From the NCBI RefSeq assembly GCF_022201045.2, contig NC_068559.1, positions 23,319,501 to 23,383,500 of the forward strand: 64,000 bases of DNA. Reading direction: 5' to 3'. Positions 10,810 through 29,822 of the stretch are shown in pieces (position 1 is the stretch's first letter; each line of letters begins with the position of its first letter). The notes beneath the pieces are model-generated. The model saw nothing but the letters and a program-made list of their open reading frames with translations. It was not told the DNA's origin and searched no databases. This stretch comes from Citrus sinensis (lineage: Eukaryota > Streptophyta > Magnoliopsida > Sapindales > Rutaceae). The translations under genes were made by a program, and so were the position numbers.

Positions 10810-13206
10810 TTGCCATGTTTGTGCTATTTTTTACTCTTACCAAGCCTGTCAAGAGCATTCTTTTTTTTTTTTTTTTTAAAGCATTGGTGGCAGCCCCTGA
10901 TTTTTGCAAGATTAATACAAACGATTGTTTTCATTTAAGGGAAGAAGAGAAAAGGACTAACAAGCGAGGAAAAAGATTGTGATCATAGTGACAATGGAGA
11001 CAGCGGAAGTAGAAGGAGACATTTGTCAGGCTGTCACGTGAATTTATGTTAACATGTGCAGACTACAGAAAGAGGAGTTCAGCTCAGATGTTCTAAGCTC
11101 GTCGAATAGTGGATAAATAAACAGATGTACGGTTCATCAAATTTTAATTATTATTATTATTTTACAGTAATGGGTGTGATTTTAATTCAGCTTGATTAAT
11201 ATAAACAAAGACAACTAAATCTTTATTAGAACCAGATTTGTTAGGGAAATTTATATAACTAGTCTAAAAACTTTTGGATTTTTTTTTTTAAAACTAGTTA
11301 TTCTATCTCTTTCTACTATAATTAGGGGATTATTATTTTTTGGATAAATTTACTCTCACAACTCTTAACAAATTACCAAACCAATATCAACAAATTATCA
11401 AGCCTCACCATTCTTAACAAATCTCCAAAACTCACCACTCTCAATAAAGCACTAAATTCATGCAACATATTTGGTTGCATATAATTTTAAAAAAAAAATC
11501 ATCAATGGTGAGTAAGAAGTCAACGTTAGTGTTTATTTTTATACAACGTGGATTTTTTAATATATTAAGTTGATGTTATGTTTGAAGTTTGCAAGTGTTG
11601 TTTTTTTCTGATTCATAAAATAATGAAGGTTAATAAAATACTTAGTTTGAGTTGATAAATAATAAAAAAGAACCATTTAAAATAAAGAAAATTTCAGTTA
11701 AAAAACGAAATTAGAGATGAAATCCAAAAAATGTGCGACAAGTGCTTATCACATATTTTCATTGGATCATGTTTTGAAGTTTCTAATAATTTTCTTTTAT
11801 TTTTCTTAATTCTTAAGAATTAATGGCAGTCAACTATACTTCAAATACGTTTTAATGGACCGTGGGAAAGTTGGTGTATGAGCTAAACAATTGGTAAGAA
11901 TAAAGCTTTATTGTTTGAAAAGACTCCATCTTTGATTAGCTTCTTATAATTCCAAACCATAATATATTTTGAAGTCTTATTTTGTAATATACTCCTTACT
12001 TATCCATTAGATGTGTGATTCATTTAAAAAAAATAAAAAAATAAAAATCATTTTTAGGCAACTACAACGGTTCTGTCAATTGGGCGACAAGCATCTGCCT
12101 TCCAATTTGGCAAAATCATTGTAATTTCCCCATACATTAACTTTTTAATTTTTTTTTTTTAAGTTGTGTAACAAGCATGATCGTCCACAGACGACAGGCG
12201 CCCATCACCCATCTCCATGGTGGGAGCTTGCTACCAATTCCCGATTCCATCTTCCATTGCCACTGCTCCTATTCTACTTCCTTATTCCATTAACACCATT
12301 CCATCAAGTAAAGCAAAATTTGAAGCAACTGTTGGGAAATCAAAACAACATGTACCAAACTTAACCAAAAACAAAACACATTCTAAGAGGCATTTTAATA
12401 AATATTTCATGTACTATATTTAACAAACCCAAATCTTATCAAACATTTGTCAATTTTCATGCTCAATGCAATCCTAATGCTCCTTTTGTTATCAAAATAC
12501 ACTCAAATAACCAATTAAATAAGATTCAATCTAAAAAAAGAAGAAGAAGAAGCTTGCTTTAATGTCCAAACCAACAATCGTCAAGCTTGAGTGAGAAAAC
12601 CGGATAATCGAAAACTTCAAAACAACGCCAAGTGATGTCGGAAATGTATCTGCCGTCGACATATTACTAAGTACCTCGAAAATATTCTGATGCTATCACG
12701 ACCAAACCACCAAATTTGAGAGAAAAAATGATTTGCAGATAACAAGGATTAAAGTTAGATAGAAAAGGCCAGAGGGGTTAATTTTGAAAATCACAAAAAG
12801 TTTGTGTTTAGTTTGTAAATTTCCCGGATTCTGAACCGGATTAATGATGCGATATTGTCTACCACGTTAAAAACAAGCAAGTCTTGATTCAAGGAAACGA
12901 TAGTCAGGGTAATTGTATTCTCATTAGAGCCCAAAGTCACGTTACTTCTAACGTAAGTGCAACATAAAAATTGAATTATTATCGCACGTGTGTATAAAAA
13001 ATGATGTACCTACTCGATGTGACACGTGCCGCCGGCCCCAATTGGGAAACCTAACGAAATACGACGAAAAGCCCATTAACCCAAACACGGAAGCCTCCCG
13101 CATTCACTTTTGTGTTCTGGATTTGCAAATTCACTTGCCTTGTTTTGTCTCTGGCTCTCGATTCTCATTGTTAGCCAGTCGCTCACCTAAATAATTGAGG
13201 AAGAAA
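10810..13206. other. Intergenic sequence between the HMA pair and PRP4K
   Basis: AT-rich, with a T-run at 10861-10877 and no supported gene. Short open stretches around 12164-12423 are proline/serine biased and match nothing I recognise. The last few hundred bases hold two G-box cores. Confidence 0.5.
12985..13028 (+). promoter_or_regulatory. Two G-box cores upstream of PRP4K
   Basis: CACGTG occurs at 12985-12990 and again at 13023-13028, the second inside GACACGTGCC. G-boxes are bound by bZIP and bHLH factors. They lie 210-260 bp upstream of the PRP4K start; function is inferred from motif and place only. Confidence 0.45.
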
Positions 13207-13215
13207 AAACCCTAA
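13207..13215 (+). promoter_or_regulatory. Telo-box upstream of the PRP4K start codon
   Basis: AAACCCTAA, 27 bp before the ATG, matches the plant telo-box common near the transcription start of genes expressed in dividing cells. Confidence 0.55.
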
Positions 13216-13241
13216 CCCTAGGTTTCGACAAATTCAACCCA

Positions 13242-19103
<5,862 letters not shown>

Positions 19104-20200
19104 ACAATGTTGCTGATTTTATGACTCCAGAAATCTGTTGCGCTAGATATTTGTAAATTATGGCCTAATTCATATTTAGATATCTAATCATTGGGCATTA
19201 TCTGTCTTTATTTTTCTACGCTGGCCTATGAGCTCTGAACACACTGTGGGCATGGTTGAAGCAAAAGAGGGAATCATCAGGAGTACTCCTTTCTGGCAGT
19301 TCTTTCAGTGGAATGTACTTGTTCCTATTGTAAGACAACTAGCCAAAGGCGTTTTTTTGCACTGTAATTGTTGTTAATTGTGGCTGGTGTCAAAGTTTAT
19401 TATATCTAATTGTTTATGCTTCGTCATCATTAGATTTGTACTTCTGATATTCTTATGCATTTTAAATTAATGCACGTGGAAAGAAACATATCCTGCTATA
19501 GAGTTCATAAAAGAAGATTTGTCCATAGAGATTTTGCTGAAGATGGCAAGGAGGGTTTCCTTTTTCTGAACTGCGACTAACCTCCATTTCTCTTGCAATA
19601 CCCACATTCCATTCTATTGGCTAATCTCTGTTTATCGTTTTCCTTAATCTCTTACTGCTATTATTTATGAATCATTGGGCCGCAGAGTGTCTAATTCTAT
19701 CTTTCATTCAGGATATCTGCCACTGCTTATGAGGCAATCCTCCAGTGCTTATGTGCTTTAATGGCACCCAGTAGAAGGTACCTTGGTTTGTTTATTGGGA
19801 GCTTATCGTGCACTATTGAAAGTCCTTGTCTTGATACTGTTATTTTAGCAATTCTAGAATTAGTTGTTGGGATTAGAAGGGAAATTTGTACATCTAGAAC
19901 TTCTGCCAATTATTTGTCTTATCATTTATACTTTTCTATTAGTTATGTGAAGATGAAAATTCTGTTCTTGAGTCAGTGATGGTATTACGATCTAAATGAT
20001 TTTGTGATTCTGAATGTTATTGTGTGTGTTACGTGTCAGTTTTTTGTTTTTGGAAATCTATTATATTGTTTCCTTAATTCTTTCCTGGTGAAGTTGCTAA
20101 TCAGGATTAATTGGTTGCTTGCATGTGTATTTTTTTACCCCTTCTTCTTCTTATTAAAAAAAAGAAAAAAAATTAAATCCACGTCCTAATGAATTTTGCA
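19104..20200. other. 3' UTR of PRP4K and following non-coding sequence
   Basis: Directly follows the PRP4K stop. No coding potential beyond chance open stretches. Confidence 0.45.
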
Positions 20201-20220
20201 TTACATCTGATCCATGATCT

Positions 20221-20436
20221 GATCATTCTGGAGGAAGTTGCACCGGAGGTGTTTGGATTGAGCGTTGAAGTTAAATTGTGCTTCGGTAAGTATCTCAATT
20301 TGAATCTTCTGCTGCTTATTTAATTGAATAGGTTCTACGCAATGTGCAATGTGTACTCTTTAGAATGTCAATGTTCTGATTGTACTTTTTCCCATCTTCT
20401 AGGTGCAGCCATCACATTTCTGAAGCTCTTGTAAGT
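20221..20436 (+). ncRNA. Candidate spliced non-coding exons downstream of PRP4K
   Basis: Good splice signals occur without an open frame: a donor CTTCG/GTAAGTATC near 20285, an acceptor TTCTTCTAG near 20401, and another donor CTCTT/GTAAGTATT near 20431. They could mark a spliced 3' UTR extension of PRP4K or a separate long non-coding RNA. Splice motifs alone are weak evidence. Confidence 0.25.
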
Positions 20437-23400
20437 ATTTATAATCTTACTCTCATCCCAACTTTATCCATTTTGATTTAGCTTATGGTCGTTGATGCTA
20501 GGTATCATATATTTATAGTATTTTTTCACATGTAATATCATTGGCAACTTTTGAGGTGCATATAGGCAGAGTGCATCTTGTATGCTTTAATCTCTTTTTT
20601 CTTTTTTTCCTTGTTTGTGAGTTGTGTTCCTACTGCTTAAAGCGTGAAACTGTTGTATGCCTATGAGATGATTTGTAAGTCTTTAAGTTATGGCTTGTTG
20701 GTTCTTAATTTATATTTACTATAGATAAAATGGCAGAAAGAGGATAGACAATATAAGTATGTAACGAGTCAAATCGTTAATTTTTGACAAGATGATACTT
20801 GAGTGAAGTCATTTTATGTTCTGGACTGTTCTATTAAATGTCAGTGGGAGTTTGATATGATGGGTTTCAAAGAGATTGTCTGGAAATTGTATGTGTTCTC
20901 ACCTTTTGACTCTCTTTTCTGGAGGAGCTTGGGTGGTTAACCTCCAGCATGAATCTATGGGGTTGAATTTACTAAACACAGAATGTGCCATGTGGCTTTT
21001 TATTTTTTTTGTGCGCGTCTTATTCAAGATTTCTTTTTTATTAAGTACTGCTGTAACATTATTATGGGAATATGATGCAGGGTTATCCTGTTAGTTGATA
21101 ATGCTATAGTTTTTTTGCCTAGTAAATTTTCGTGTTTGGATATTTGAAGAACGTGTTGTATTATTCTTGTATATCTGGTTTTCTTATCTATGGCTGTATC
21201 CTTAATAACATTAGCACTATTATGTAAAATTTACATGAGAAAAAAAGAAATCTTGAATAAGACTAGCTGTAATTGCCTGTGGAGAACAAGTACATATAAT
21301 TTGGTATTCATGGATTTATGGGACATTTGGAGTGAGGCAGTGGTAAAACCGCTAGTTTAGGAACCTCTGTTCCAGGAGGGCTAGAACATCCTTCTCTCTG
21401 GGCAAGAATAATAGCATTTGCTAATATATGCTGCTCCCGCCAACAGCCTATACTGACATATAGATAAGACATAACCTGCAAAGGGATACACTATTGTTAA
21501 TCCATTTCAGTGGACCTTTTATCGCAGCTTAGTGGATGCTAGGGAATTTCTTGCTTATATTTGTTAAGTAGGATGGCATAAATGATCTGATTCACTATGC
21601 CTAGGGTGGTAAGAGGTAGTTCTGTTGCTCAGTATTTCTGTGCTCTTCAAACAAACCTAGGATTCTAAATTTCTGGAGGGCCTTCTCAAGATTGCAATAC
21701 TCTCTAGGGGTAGAACTGTTTACACATAGATGCTGTTTGGTTTAGGCCTAATATTTACAGCTAAAAGCAGAATAGAGGGAAACAAATGTTCTTTCTTACA
21801 CGGGAAAAGTATTGCTTGAAGGCAGCAGGCAATACTTTCAAGATGTAACTCTCTTTCTCTCTCTTTCTCTTCCCCCTTCTTTTCAATACTCTTTGGAGGC
21901 TAATAGCTATGTGTCCAAACCTTGAAAGAGAGGTTGTAAAGAGCCTCCTCTTGAATTATTAGAGGTATCTTGGAATGTTACTTTTGGAATATAAAATAGG
22001 GAAAAGAAAATGTCGTAAACATGATTTAAGTTTTTGAAGCATTGCTGTTCTTTGAATGAAAAAATGACAAATTTTAAGTCATGTGACATTTCAGCATATG
22101 TGAATCAACCACGAGAGCTAAAAACAATGAACTTTTTTAGCTTTGTTTACTTTCCCAAAGGCTAAATAACATTCTCCATTTGAAGAAACTGCTGCTGATT
22201 TGGGAATAGCCAACCTGACTGTATTTTTTGTAAAAATGCTAATGAAAAATAAATATTTAAGGCATTCTTCTCCAATGACATTTTCAAGACATTTTGGTTG
22301 CATTTTGCATGATAAATATTTAAGGCGTCTATGGTACTTTTGGCCCCCTCCATAAAAAAGGGGAAGGGGTCTGGGTTTTGGCATTCTTCTCCAATGAGGG
22401 GAGAAAAATTCAGTTCTTTAGTTGGTTGTATGTGTAATGGATTGATGCATCATCACTGCAAAATGGCTTTTTTGGATGATTCATCTTGTGTTTTTTCATT
22501 ATGTTGACAGTCTTTAATATATTTAGAGTGTAAATAAAAGTTATTTTGTTCTCTCTCTGCATGTATTAAGTGCTATTTTATATCGTTATGCTTGTCTGTT
22601 GATTTGTCGGTTCTTCAGTGCTTAGATCATTTTACTCTGTTTTCAGAAACTAACATTTTTTCACCCTTGCATCTGATTTGGATATACTGGTAAACAACAA
22701 TGACAAGTTTTGATGTTGCTTGCTGTTCATGTATTTGCTATTGCATGTCAATCTTTTACAATTTGCGGTCAAGTTACGTTTTTTCACTTTGATGATATGT
22801 TAGTTAAGTTAGTCTGCATTTAAAAGTTTCTGTTTCCCATCAAAAAGAAGTTAACCTGCCATATAGGTTGATGTGGCTTGGGTTTCTTGATCAATCTTTT
22901 AGTGTGGGGGGTTGCATGTATATAAGCATATGGTCAAATTGATTTCTGGATCTGATGGAAGTCACGAACCTCAGTTTGGAGGACTTTCATTTTCTTTAAA
23001 TGCACTTCTAATTCAGGTCCTCTAAGTATTGAACTTCTGTTATAATTTCTCCTATTTTTCATGTTAAATATTAATTCCTTTTTTTCCCCCCTGAAAACGA
23101 GTCATTATTTTTTAAAAATTTTTCTTCTTTTAATTTTTCTTTTATATAAGGGTTAGTTTTAATGTATCATCATAAGCCCACACGCGGTGTTATCATAATA
23201 TATACCTATTTGCGATTTTGCATTACTGCATGACGTCCCTTGGATTGTCATGCAAGATTTATCATAGTAATATTCACTAGTTAATTAATGATGTTGAAGA
23301 TTTGGTCACAAATTTGTTTAGTTTGTTTTAAGTGAGTTTTGACAATGTGAAGAGTTGGTCACGCTAACATCATCATTAGCATCGTTATTGTGGCTGTGCA

Positions 23401-23506
23401 AACCTTGTGAGACAATTGATTTGGAGGGAAAGGACATCCCTGAATAAATGGTTTTACAAATAAGTCTCTGTTCATTGAACTTATAATTTTGTACAAGAGC
23501 TGACAA
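20437..23506. other. Gene-free AT-rich stretch
   Basis: No gene is supported on either strand. Around 22230-22400 short motifs (AAATATTTAAGGC and GGCATTCTTCTCCAATGA) recur, suggesting an old rearranged repeat. Confidence 0.45.
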
Positions 23507-24060
23507 CTAAATTCTGTACATAGTCTCTGTTTGTTGTTGTGTTATTGAGGTGTTGTGATTTTTAAGCTGCAGTGGTTGTGAGAAAAGGAAAAAATGATAT
23601 TTGAGGGATTTTATCATTCAAGTGTGGGATAAAATTAACGTAGTTTTTGAATCACAGTTGTAAATTTCCATCAAATGCTTTCAGTGCATATGTTTGATTG
23701 GAAGAAATGGGAGAAGGGAGAGAAAATAAGGGAAAAAAGTGGTTAATATCAATTCATTGTTCAGTTTGATATTGAATCATCTCCTTGTTTAATTTCTAGC
23801 TAAATTCTGTACTTAGGCTTTGTGAGAAAAGGAAAAAAAAGATATTGTAGAGATTTTATCATTCTAGTGTGAGATAAAATTAATGGAGTTTTTGAATCAT
23901 AGTTGTAAATTTCTATCAAATACTTTTAGTGCATGTTTGATTAGAAGAAATGGGAGGAGAGGGTGAGGAAATAAGGGAAAAGGATGGTTAATTTCAATTC
24001 ATTTAGTTTGATATGGAATCATCTCCTGGTTTTATTTCTTTTCTCCTTTCCTTCTTTCAT
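23507..24060. repeat. Tandem duplication of a unit of about 250-290 bp
   Basis: Two adjacent diverged copies, about 23507-23799 and 23800-24060. Both begin CTAAATTCTGTAC, contain GTGAGAAAAGGAAAAAA, then GATAAAATTAA, GTTTTTGAATCA, GTTGTAAATTTC, TTTGATT(G/A)GAAGAAATGGGA and end near GAATCATCTCCT. The copies differ by point changes and small deletions. No coding capacity is seen. Confidence 0.85.
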
Positions 24061-24479
24061 TTCATCAAACCAAACATGTCATCATGGTTGAGCTTAACTA
24101 CACAAATATCTTACGTGGTCTTGGTTATCTGGTTGAGCTGGATATAATTCGAATTTCGGCAAGTCAAAAGACCTGAAAAGATTGTAAAAGATGGAGATTT
24201 GAAGGGAGTAATGTTGGTCTATTTTACGTTTGTTCTAAATGCTATTGCATTTGAACAAATTTGAACCAGTGTTGAGTTGTGGTCAGCTGCTCATAATTTT
24301 CTGCCACGTGTATGTGTATGTGTATGTATAGTAATATACGTTTAAATTTAATTAAATTATTTTTTATTTAAAAATTAAAAATTATATTTTTGAAATGGCT
24401 AGTAAAAAATTCAATTCAGCACCAAAGTCAAATCCCATATGAATCCTTTGTTGTACGAGAAATGAGCGTTGCAAGAATT

Positions 24480-24869
24480 TCTTGAAAAGAAAGATTTCAA
24501 TATTTGAATACAAGTTAAAGGCAGGTGAATTTGTAGATCAACTTTTTGAAACTTATCCCGATTAAACGAATTACCCAATGAAAAACAACACTGGATGGTA
24601 ACCCGATTCTTTTTGGAAAGCACGCCAGAGTTGTTAGCGAAAAGAGTTGTTACGTTGTTGGGCTATATCTTAAAATCCTTTTGGAGCCTGGGAATAAGTG
24701 TTTTGAGATTGATAATAAAATTCATTCTGGATTTCTGTTAAGAAATTATGGAAAGCGCCCATTAGAGTATTTGACAAGGGAGGAGGTAGCGTATCAGCAA
24801 TCGATTGAAAAGTCATCACTTGCTAACCTACAAAAACAGATTGCAAAGACATTTACTTCTAGATTCAAG
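24480..24869 (+). pseudogene. Broken protein-coding fragment of unknown family
   Basis: A coding-like stretch is open from 24582 to a good splice donor (AAG/GTGAGA) at 24869. It includes NPILFGKHARVV, CYVVGLYLKILLEPGNK and GKRPLEYLTREEVAYQQSIE. In another frame just upstream, EYKLKAGEFVDQLFETYPD reads well but runs into TAA. Residue composition looks like real protein, and the frame switch plus stop suggest a decayed gene or captured fragment. I do not recognise the family. No start codon, upstream exon or downstream exon could be fixed. Confidence 0.35.
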
Positions 24870-24899
24870 GTGAGAGCGTCAGTCCACATTTGACTATTT

Positions 24900-25534
24900 C
24901 CGATGTATATAATTATTTGATAGATTTTTCTTGTCTGTGTTACTATAGAAGAATTCTGTCCAATTTGGATTATGAACGTGGACCCATAGCAGTTTTATTC
25001 GATGTAACGTCACAAGTAATGTCTCTAAATTTCTTGCTAGGCAGGTTGAGGAAGTTTTTCTAATAATAAGAAAGGATGGAGTAATTTCGGTCGTGCTTCC
25101 TTGTATATTCAATAAGATCTCTTTCTTAAAAATAAATAAATAAATAAAAAATAGTAATAATAATAGTAGCAATAAAATTTATCACTCAGGTGATGTTGGA
25201 CTTTCCATGTTCTATCACATGTTCAATTAAATGACAATCAAATATCTTGATTAAACCCAATATTTTTATTCTTATGTTTCATGTAATCAAACACAAAAAC
25301 TAATGCGACAAGCCACATGATATTTGATATGAATAAGTAGAATCATTTTTACAAAGTTTGATATCCGAAGTGTCTGATACTAATTTTGGAATGCCGCACT
25401 TCTCCAAAATAAATAAATAAAAATGTCACACAGATGACGGAATAATGTGACAAGCAATAATAAAAAGTGTACATTTTACATCTAAGATGTAGTTCGAGAG
25501 TGGTGTGACTCAAATTGTTGTCGGAAACAACTTA
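24900..25534. other. Intergenic sequence left of the LARD-like element
   Basis: AT-rich with simple AATA repeats near 25128-25150. No gene supported. Confidence 0.45.
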
Positions 25535-25580
25535 TAATTTGGTGATTTATATGTTTAATATTTAAAATGGGTTATTATTT
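25535..25580. repeat. Left copy of a 46-bp direct repeat bracketing the LARD-like element
   Basis: Starts TAATTTGGTGATTTATATG and ends GGGTTATTATTT. Identical to 32924-32969. The last base overlaps the first T of the left LTR start (TGTTGATG). Confidence 0.92.
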
Positions 25581-27400
25581 GTTGATGCTAAAAAATGACT
25601 TCAACAGTTGAATTTGATTATGGTGGGAAATTAGTACGAACCAAGCTTGAATATTGATATGAACTTCAAGTCTGCAACTTGAAAACCACATAAATTGGTT
25701 AGGACTCGCCGGTGGGGGTTCCAGCTAGAACCCTCCGATGCTTAAGTTAAATTAGGAGTAAATTTAATAGTTGACTGGAAGGGAAATAACTCAAGCCAAA
25801 TAACACAAAAAAAAAGATGAAAAAACCGAAATCCCTCCCCCTCTCCATGGAAGATTAATTTTCTTTTTTCATTCTCCTTAAAAGTGGCTCATGTTCTCAA
25901 CATGGGTAGTTGGCTCACATAGAATAACTGAACCCAACATAAGTCCCCTAGTTTTCAAGATCAAGAACTTGTGATTGGTCTTGGAAACTTAAGAATAATG
26001 AAAGAAAAAGAGAAAAAAAAATCAACTTAACAATATCTCGATCTTAATAAAATCAGGCGACGACCACGATCTCAATAAGATCAAATGACCTCGCTGTCGA
26101 TCTCAATAAGATTGGATGACAACTTCAATATCAATAAGGCCAAAAATGACGACCTCGATCTCAATAAGATCGAATCAAATAATTTATTCACATTAGACTT
26201 CAATAAGGCCAAGATAGCGACCTCGATTTCAATAAGATCGAATCATACGATTTATTCACGTTGGACCTCAACAAGGCAAAAACAATTTATCAAGCTAGAC
26301 CTCAATAAGGCAAGCAGAACAAAGTCAATTGGACCTCAATAAGGCCAAAATGAACTCCACAAAATTTCCAACTTCATTCTCAATAAGATTCGATCAAATA
26401 ATTAAATGAAGTTATCAAATAATTAAATTAAGATGGACCCCGATAAGATCAAAAATAACAACCTCGATCTCAATATGTAGATGTCGAATATATAGATGTA
26501 ATCTCAAAATGTAGAATCAAATATGTAGATGCAAATCTCAAATTGTAAAACCAAATATATAGATTTGGATCTCAAATTGTATAATTAAATACGTAGATGT
26601 AGATCTCACATTGTAGGATCAAATATGTAAATGTCGAACTCAGATTGTAGAATCAAATATGTAGATGTACATTTTAAATTGTAGAACTAGAATGTAGACT
26701 TAGATCTCAAATTGTAGAATCAGATATGTAGGTGTCGATCTTAAATTGTGAAATCAAATATATAGATATAGATCTCAAATTGTAGAATCAGATATGTGGA
26801 TGCCGATCTCAAATTGTAGAATCAAATATATAGATTTGGATCTCAAATTGTAGAATTAAATATGTAGATGTAGATCTCACATTGTAGAATCAAATATGCA
26901 AACGTCGAACTCAGATTGTAGAATCAAAATGTAGATGTAAATCTCAAATTGTAGAATTAAATATGTAGATGTAGATCTCACATTGTAGAATCAAATATGC
27001 AAACGTCGAACTCAGATTGTAGAATCAAAATGTAGATGTAGATCTCAAATTGTAGAATTAAATATGTAGATGTAGATCTCACATTGTAGAATCAAATATG
27101 CAAACGTCGAACTCAGATTGTAGAATCAAAATGTAGATGTAGATCTCAAATTGTAGAACTAAAATGTAGACTTAGATCTCAAATTGTAGAATCAGATATG
27201 TAGATGCCGATCTCAAATTGTGAAATCAAATATGGAGATGTAGATCTTAAATTGTATAATCAGATATGTAGATGCCGATCTCAAATTGTAGAATCAAATA
27301 TGTAGATGTAGATCTCAAATTGTAGAATCAAATGTGTAGATGTCGATTTTAAATTATAAAATCAAACGCAGAAGTCGAAGTGGACAAAAGTCAGTATTGA
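25580..27400 (-). repeat. Left LTR (3' LTR in element orientation)
   Basis: Begins TGTTGATGCTAAAAAATGAC and matches 31174-32923 over most of its length, with scattered substitutions. It holds the CTCAATAAG zone (about 26030-26460) and a minisatellite. The inner end near 27400 is approximate. Confidence 0.65.
26466..27352. repeat. Minisatellite of about 34 bp inside the left LTR
   Basis: Many imperfect copies of a unit built around TAGATCTCAAATTGTAGAAT and CAAATATGTAGATG, period about 34 bp. At 26851-27153 three successive units form a higher-order repeat of 101 bp, repeated three times, marked by the variant CAAACGTCGAACTCAGATTG. Confidence 0.9.
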
Positions 27401-29587
27401 GAAATCAAATATGTTGTAAGCATATGTAAAAATAACTAGTATATGCCACAACTTACGAGGACAACCACACGGCAGGTTCAATAAATTCCAGAACTTTTAT
27501 CAACTATCATAAAATTAACGGTAGCTTCATTTCAAGCATTTAATTTAAGTAATATCAGTAAAATATGCAATCCCAGAAAAGTTAATTGAGGAATGGGGAT
27601 GCTTTATAAACAATGACATCTCCAATTCCGAAAACTTATGCTTCATAACCAATTCTTAGAACTTTAGATAGAGGCAATTATTAACAAATATCATAAGTAG
27701 ATGTACCCTGTAAATAGATAATTCACAAAATATTCAAACACTATGTGACATTGTCTCCCTCACCCTAACTGATTCCATTTGACTTTTCAAAAGTATTCAA
27801 TAAGAAATACCATGAAATTTGTATAGCCTACAGACGTGATAGTAGACAATTGCAATACTTTGGACAAAGCACACCCAATTGATAGTTGGATAGAATTTTA
27901 GGCACAACCTTGAAGTAAGCTTAACAAAATTAAACTAATAAATCATGGTTAGTGAATTGGTAGATAATAAGCATATCACCATGAAGTTCACTATTTCCTC
28001 ATGGTATTTTTTACCTTTGAAAAATATAATTTTGCTTTAAAGATCAAACTTGCTCCTAACAAAGATTTATAGCACATTGTCCAAGGATGAATAGCATTTG
28101 ATCATGTTGTTGGTGCGTTTGAGACTAATAAATTTACACATGCATTATCACAATGAATAAAAACCGAAACTAGTAGGCATTTCAAGCTTAAGTAGTAACT
28201 TGACTTTGAAAGATAATCTACGAAATTAAGAATTAGAACAAATGCACATGATCAAAGGGCTTGTAGTATTTGATATTTTTGATAAGAAAAGTCATTTCAC
28301 CAACAACTCGTGAGCTTAGCTTTGCATCCAAAACTTTACGGCAACACCTCGTAGTATAATTCATGTTGTAACATAACCCAAGAAATAGCAGTAAAACTAG
28401 AAAGAAATTTCAGCCTTGTTAAGAAAATGCTTTAAAGTCAAACCATATATAAACAATGAGTTTTTCTATCCTTAGTCGACTATGAGGATTTTGTGATCGA
28501 AGACACGATTAAAATCAGCCATGGCCAACACTTGGCCTTAACAAATTTGTGCTATTTCCTTTTCATACTTCTAACAGTTTTCAACAGTTATTGGAAATTA
28601 TGCAATGTGAACTAGAGCCATCGTTTCAAGAAAACAAATATAGCTAATATTTAATATTTTCCCATGCGAAAGTAGTAGTTGAGCAAATATATATATATAG
28701 CTCTTCAAATAGTTTCATGCTTATATTAAATAAATTGAAATAGAACCTGGATTTTAGTCCTTGGCTTATGGCAGAGTTCTCTTAAGCAAACAAATTTACA
28801 TGTTTAACCGCAATATATAATGGCTATATTGCCTAACACAAGTTCCAAACATTCAGTTACTATATTGTTAAAGACAATATAATTTCACGCATTTAGGATT
28901 TAGATTAGTAGTCTAAATCGGTTCTTTAAAATGACCATCTTTCAGATATCATGTTGAGCCTTTTGTTAATACAGCTCTGATGCAAAAACAATATTGATAA
29001 AAATTGCAGAGCTAGAGTTTAGCCATTTTATCAAAACAAGGAAAATAAATTGACCAACCAATATTATAAATTAGTCTAGTAGAGATTTCAAAACAACTAA
29101 CCAATAGCCTTTAAGTGAAAATATAATCGATGGAGTTAAAATCTAGAACAAATGCACCTGAGATGGTACTTTGTTGTCTATTAACTCCTCTCAGCTATTT
29201 CATCAACATGTAGTAAGCATATACTAACTTGTATATGCAGTAACTTGCAAGGATAACCACACGGCATGTTCAACAAGCAATTATCATAAAATTAAAGGTA
29301 GCTTCATTTCATGCATTTTTGGTAATATCAGTGTTGCAAACATAAATCAGTTCTAAAAAATAGTTATACTCTCAAAGATATCATACTAGACCTTTTGTGA
29401 CTATAGCTCTTACGATTTACATGCAAAATTAAGATTGATAAAAGGCTATACAGCCAGAGTTTTACAAAAATTTTATCTTTTACCAAATTTTTATCAATAA
29501 ATGACCAATCAGTATTTTAATTTCATGTCTCAAATCAAAAGGCAAACTTTAAGTGAAAATATTACTTGAGGAACTGAAGTTTAAAAC

Positions 29588-29822
29588 AAATGCACCTGAT
29601 TGGAGTCTTTGCGGAGAGTGGTTTCTTGAGGATCACAGTCTTGGCTTTGATTCTCTTCTTCCCATGAATGTAAATTTAATGGATTCATGATATCCATGCA
29701 GGTTCGAAGTGAATCCCGAAGAACAACCACAAGCTTTTTCTTTATAGCTTCTCCCTTTAATCCCTTCCTTACATTTGTTAATAGCAAATTTCTTGCCACT
29801 AAAATTTTCCTGGTCAACTCTT
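29588..29822 (-). pseudogene. Exon-like coding stretch inside the LARD-like element
   Basis: On the minus strand an open frame of about 75 residues includes LTRKILVARNLLLTNVRKG, a KKKLVVVLRDSLRT stretch and MDIMNPLNLHSWEEENQSQ. A possible AG acceptor precedes it after a long pyrimidine tract, and CAG/GTGCAT follows as a donor. Composition is protein-like. I do not recognise the family. It may be an exon of a host gene captured by the element, or chance. Confidence 0.35.

Noticed and set aside
21320-21480. tRNA-like or SINE-like stretch (GTGGTAAAACCGCTAG region)
   Set aside because: No complete A and B boxes and no cloverleaf could be drawn.
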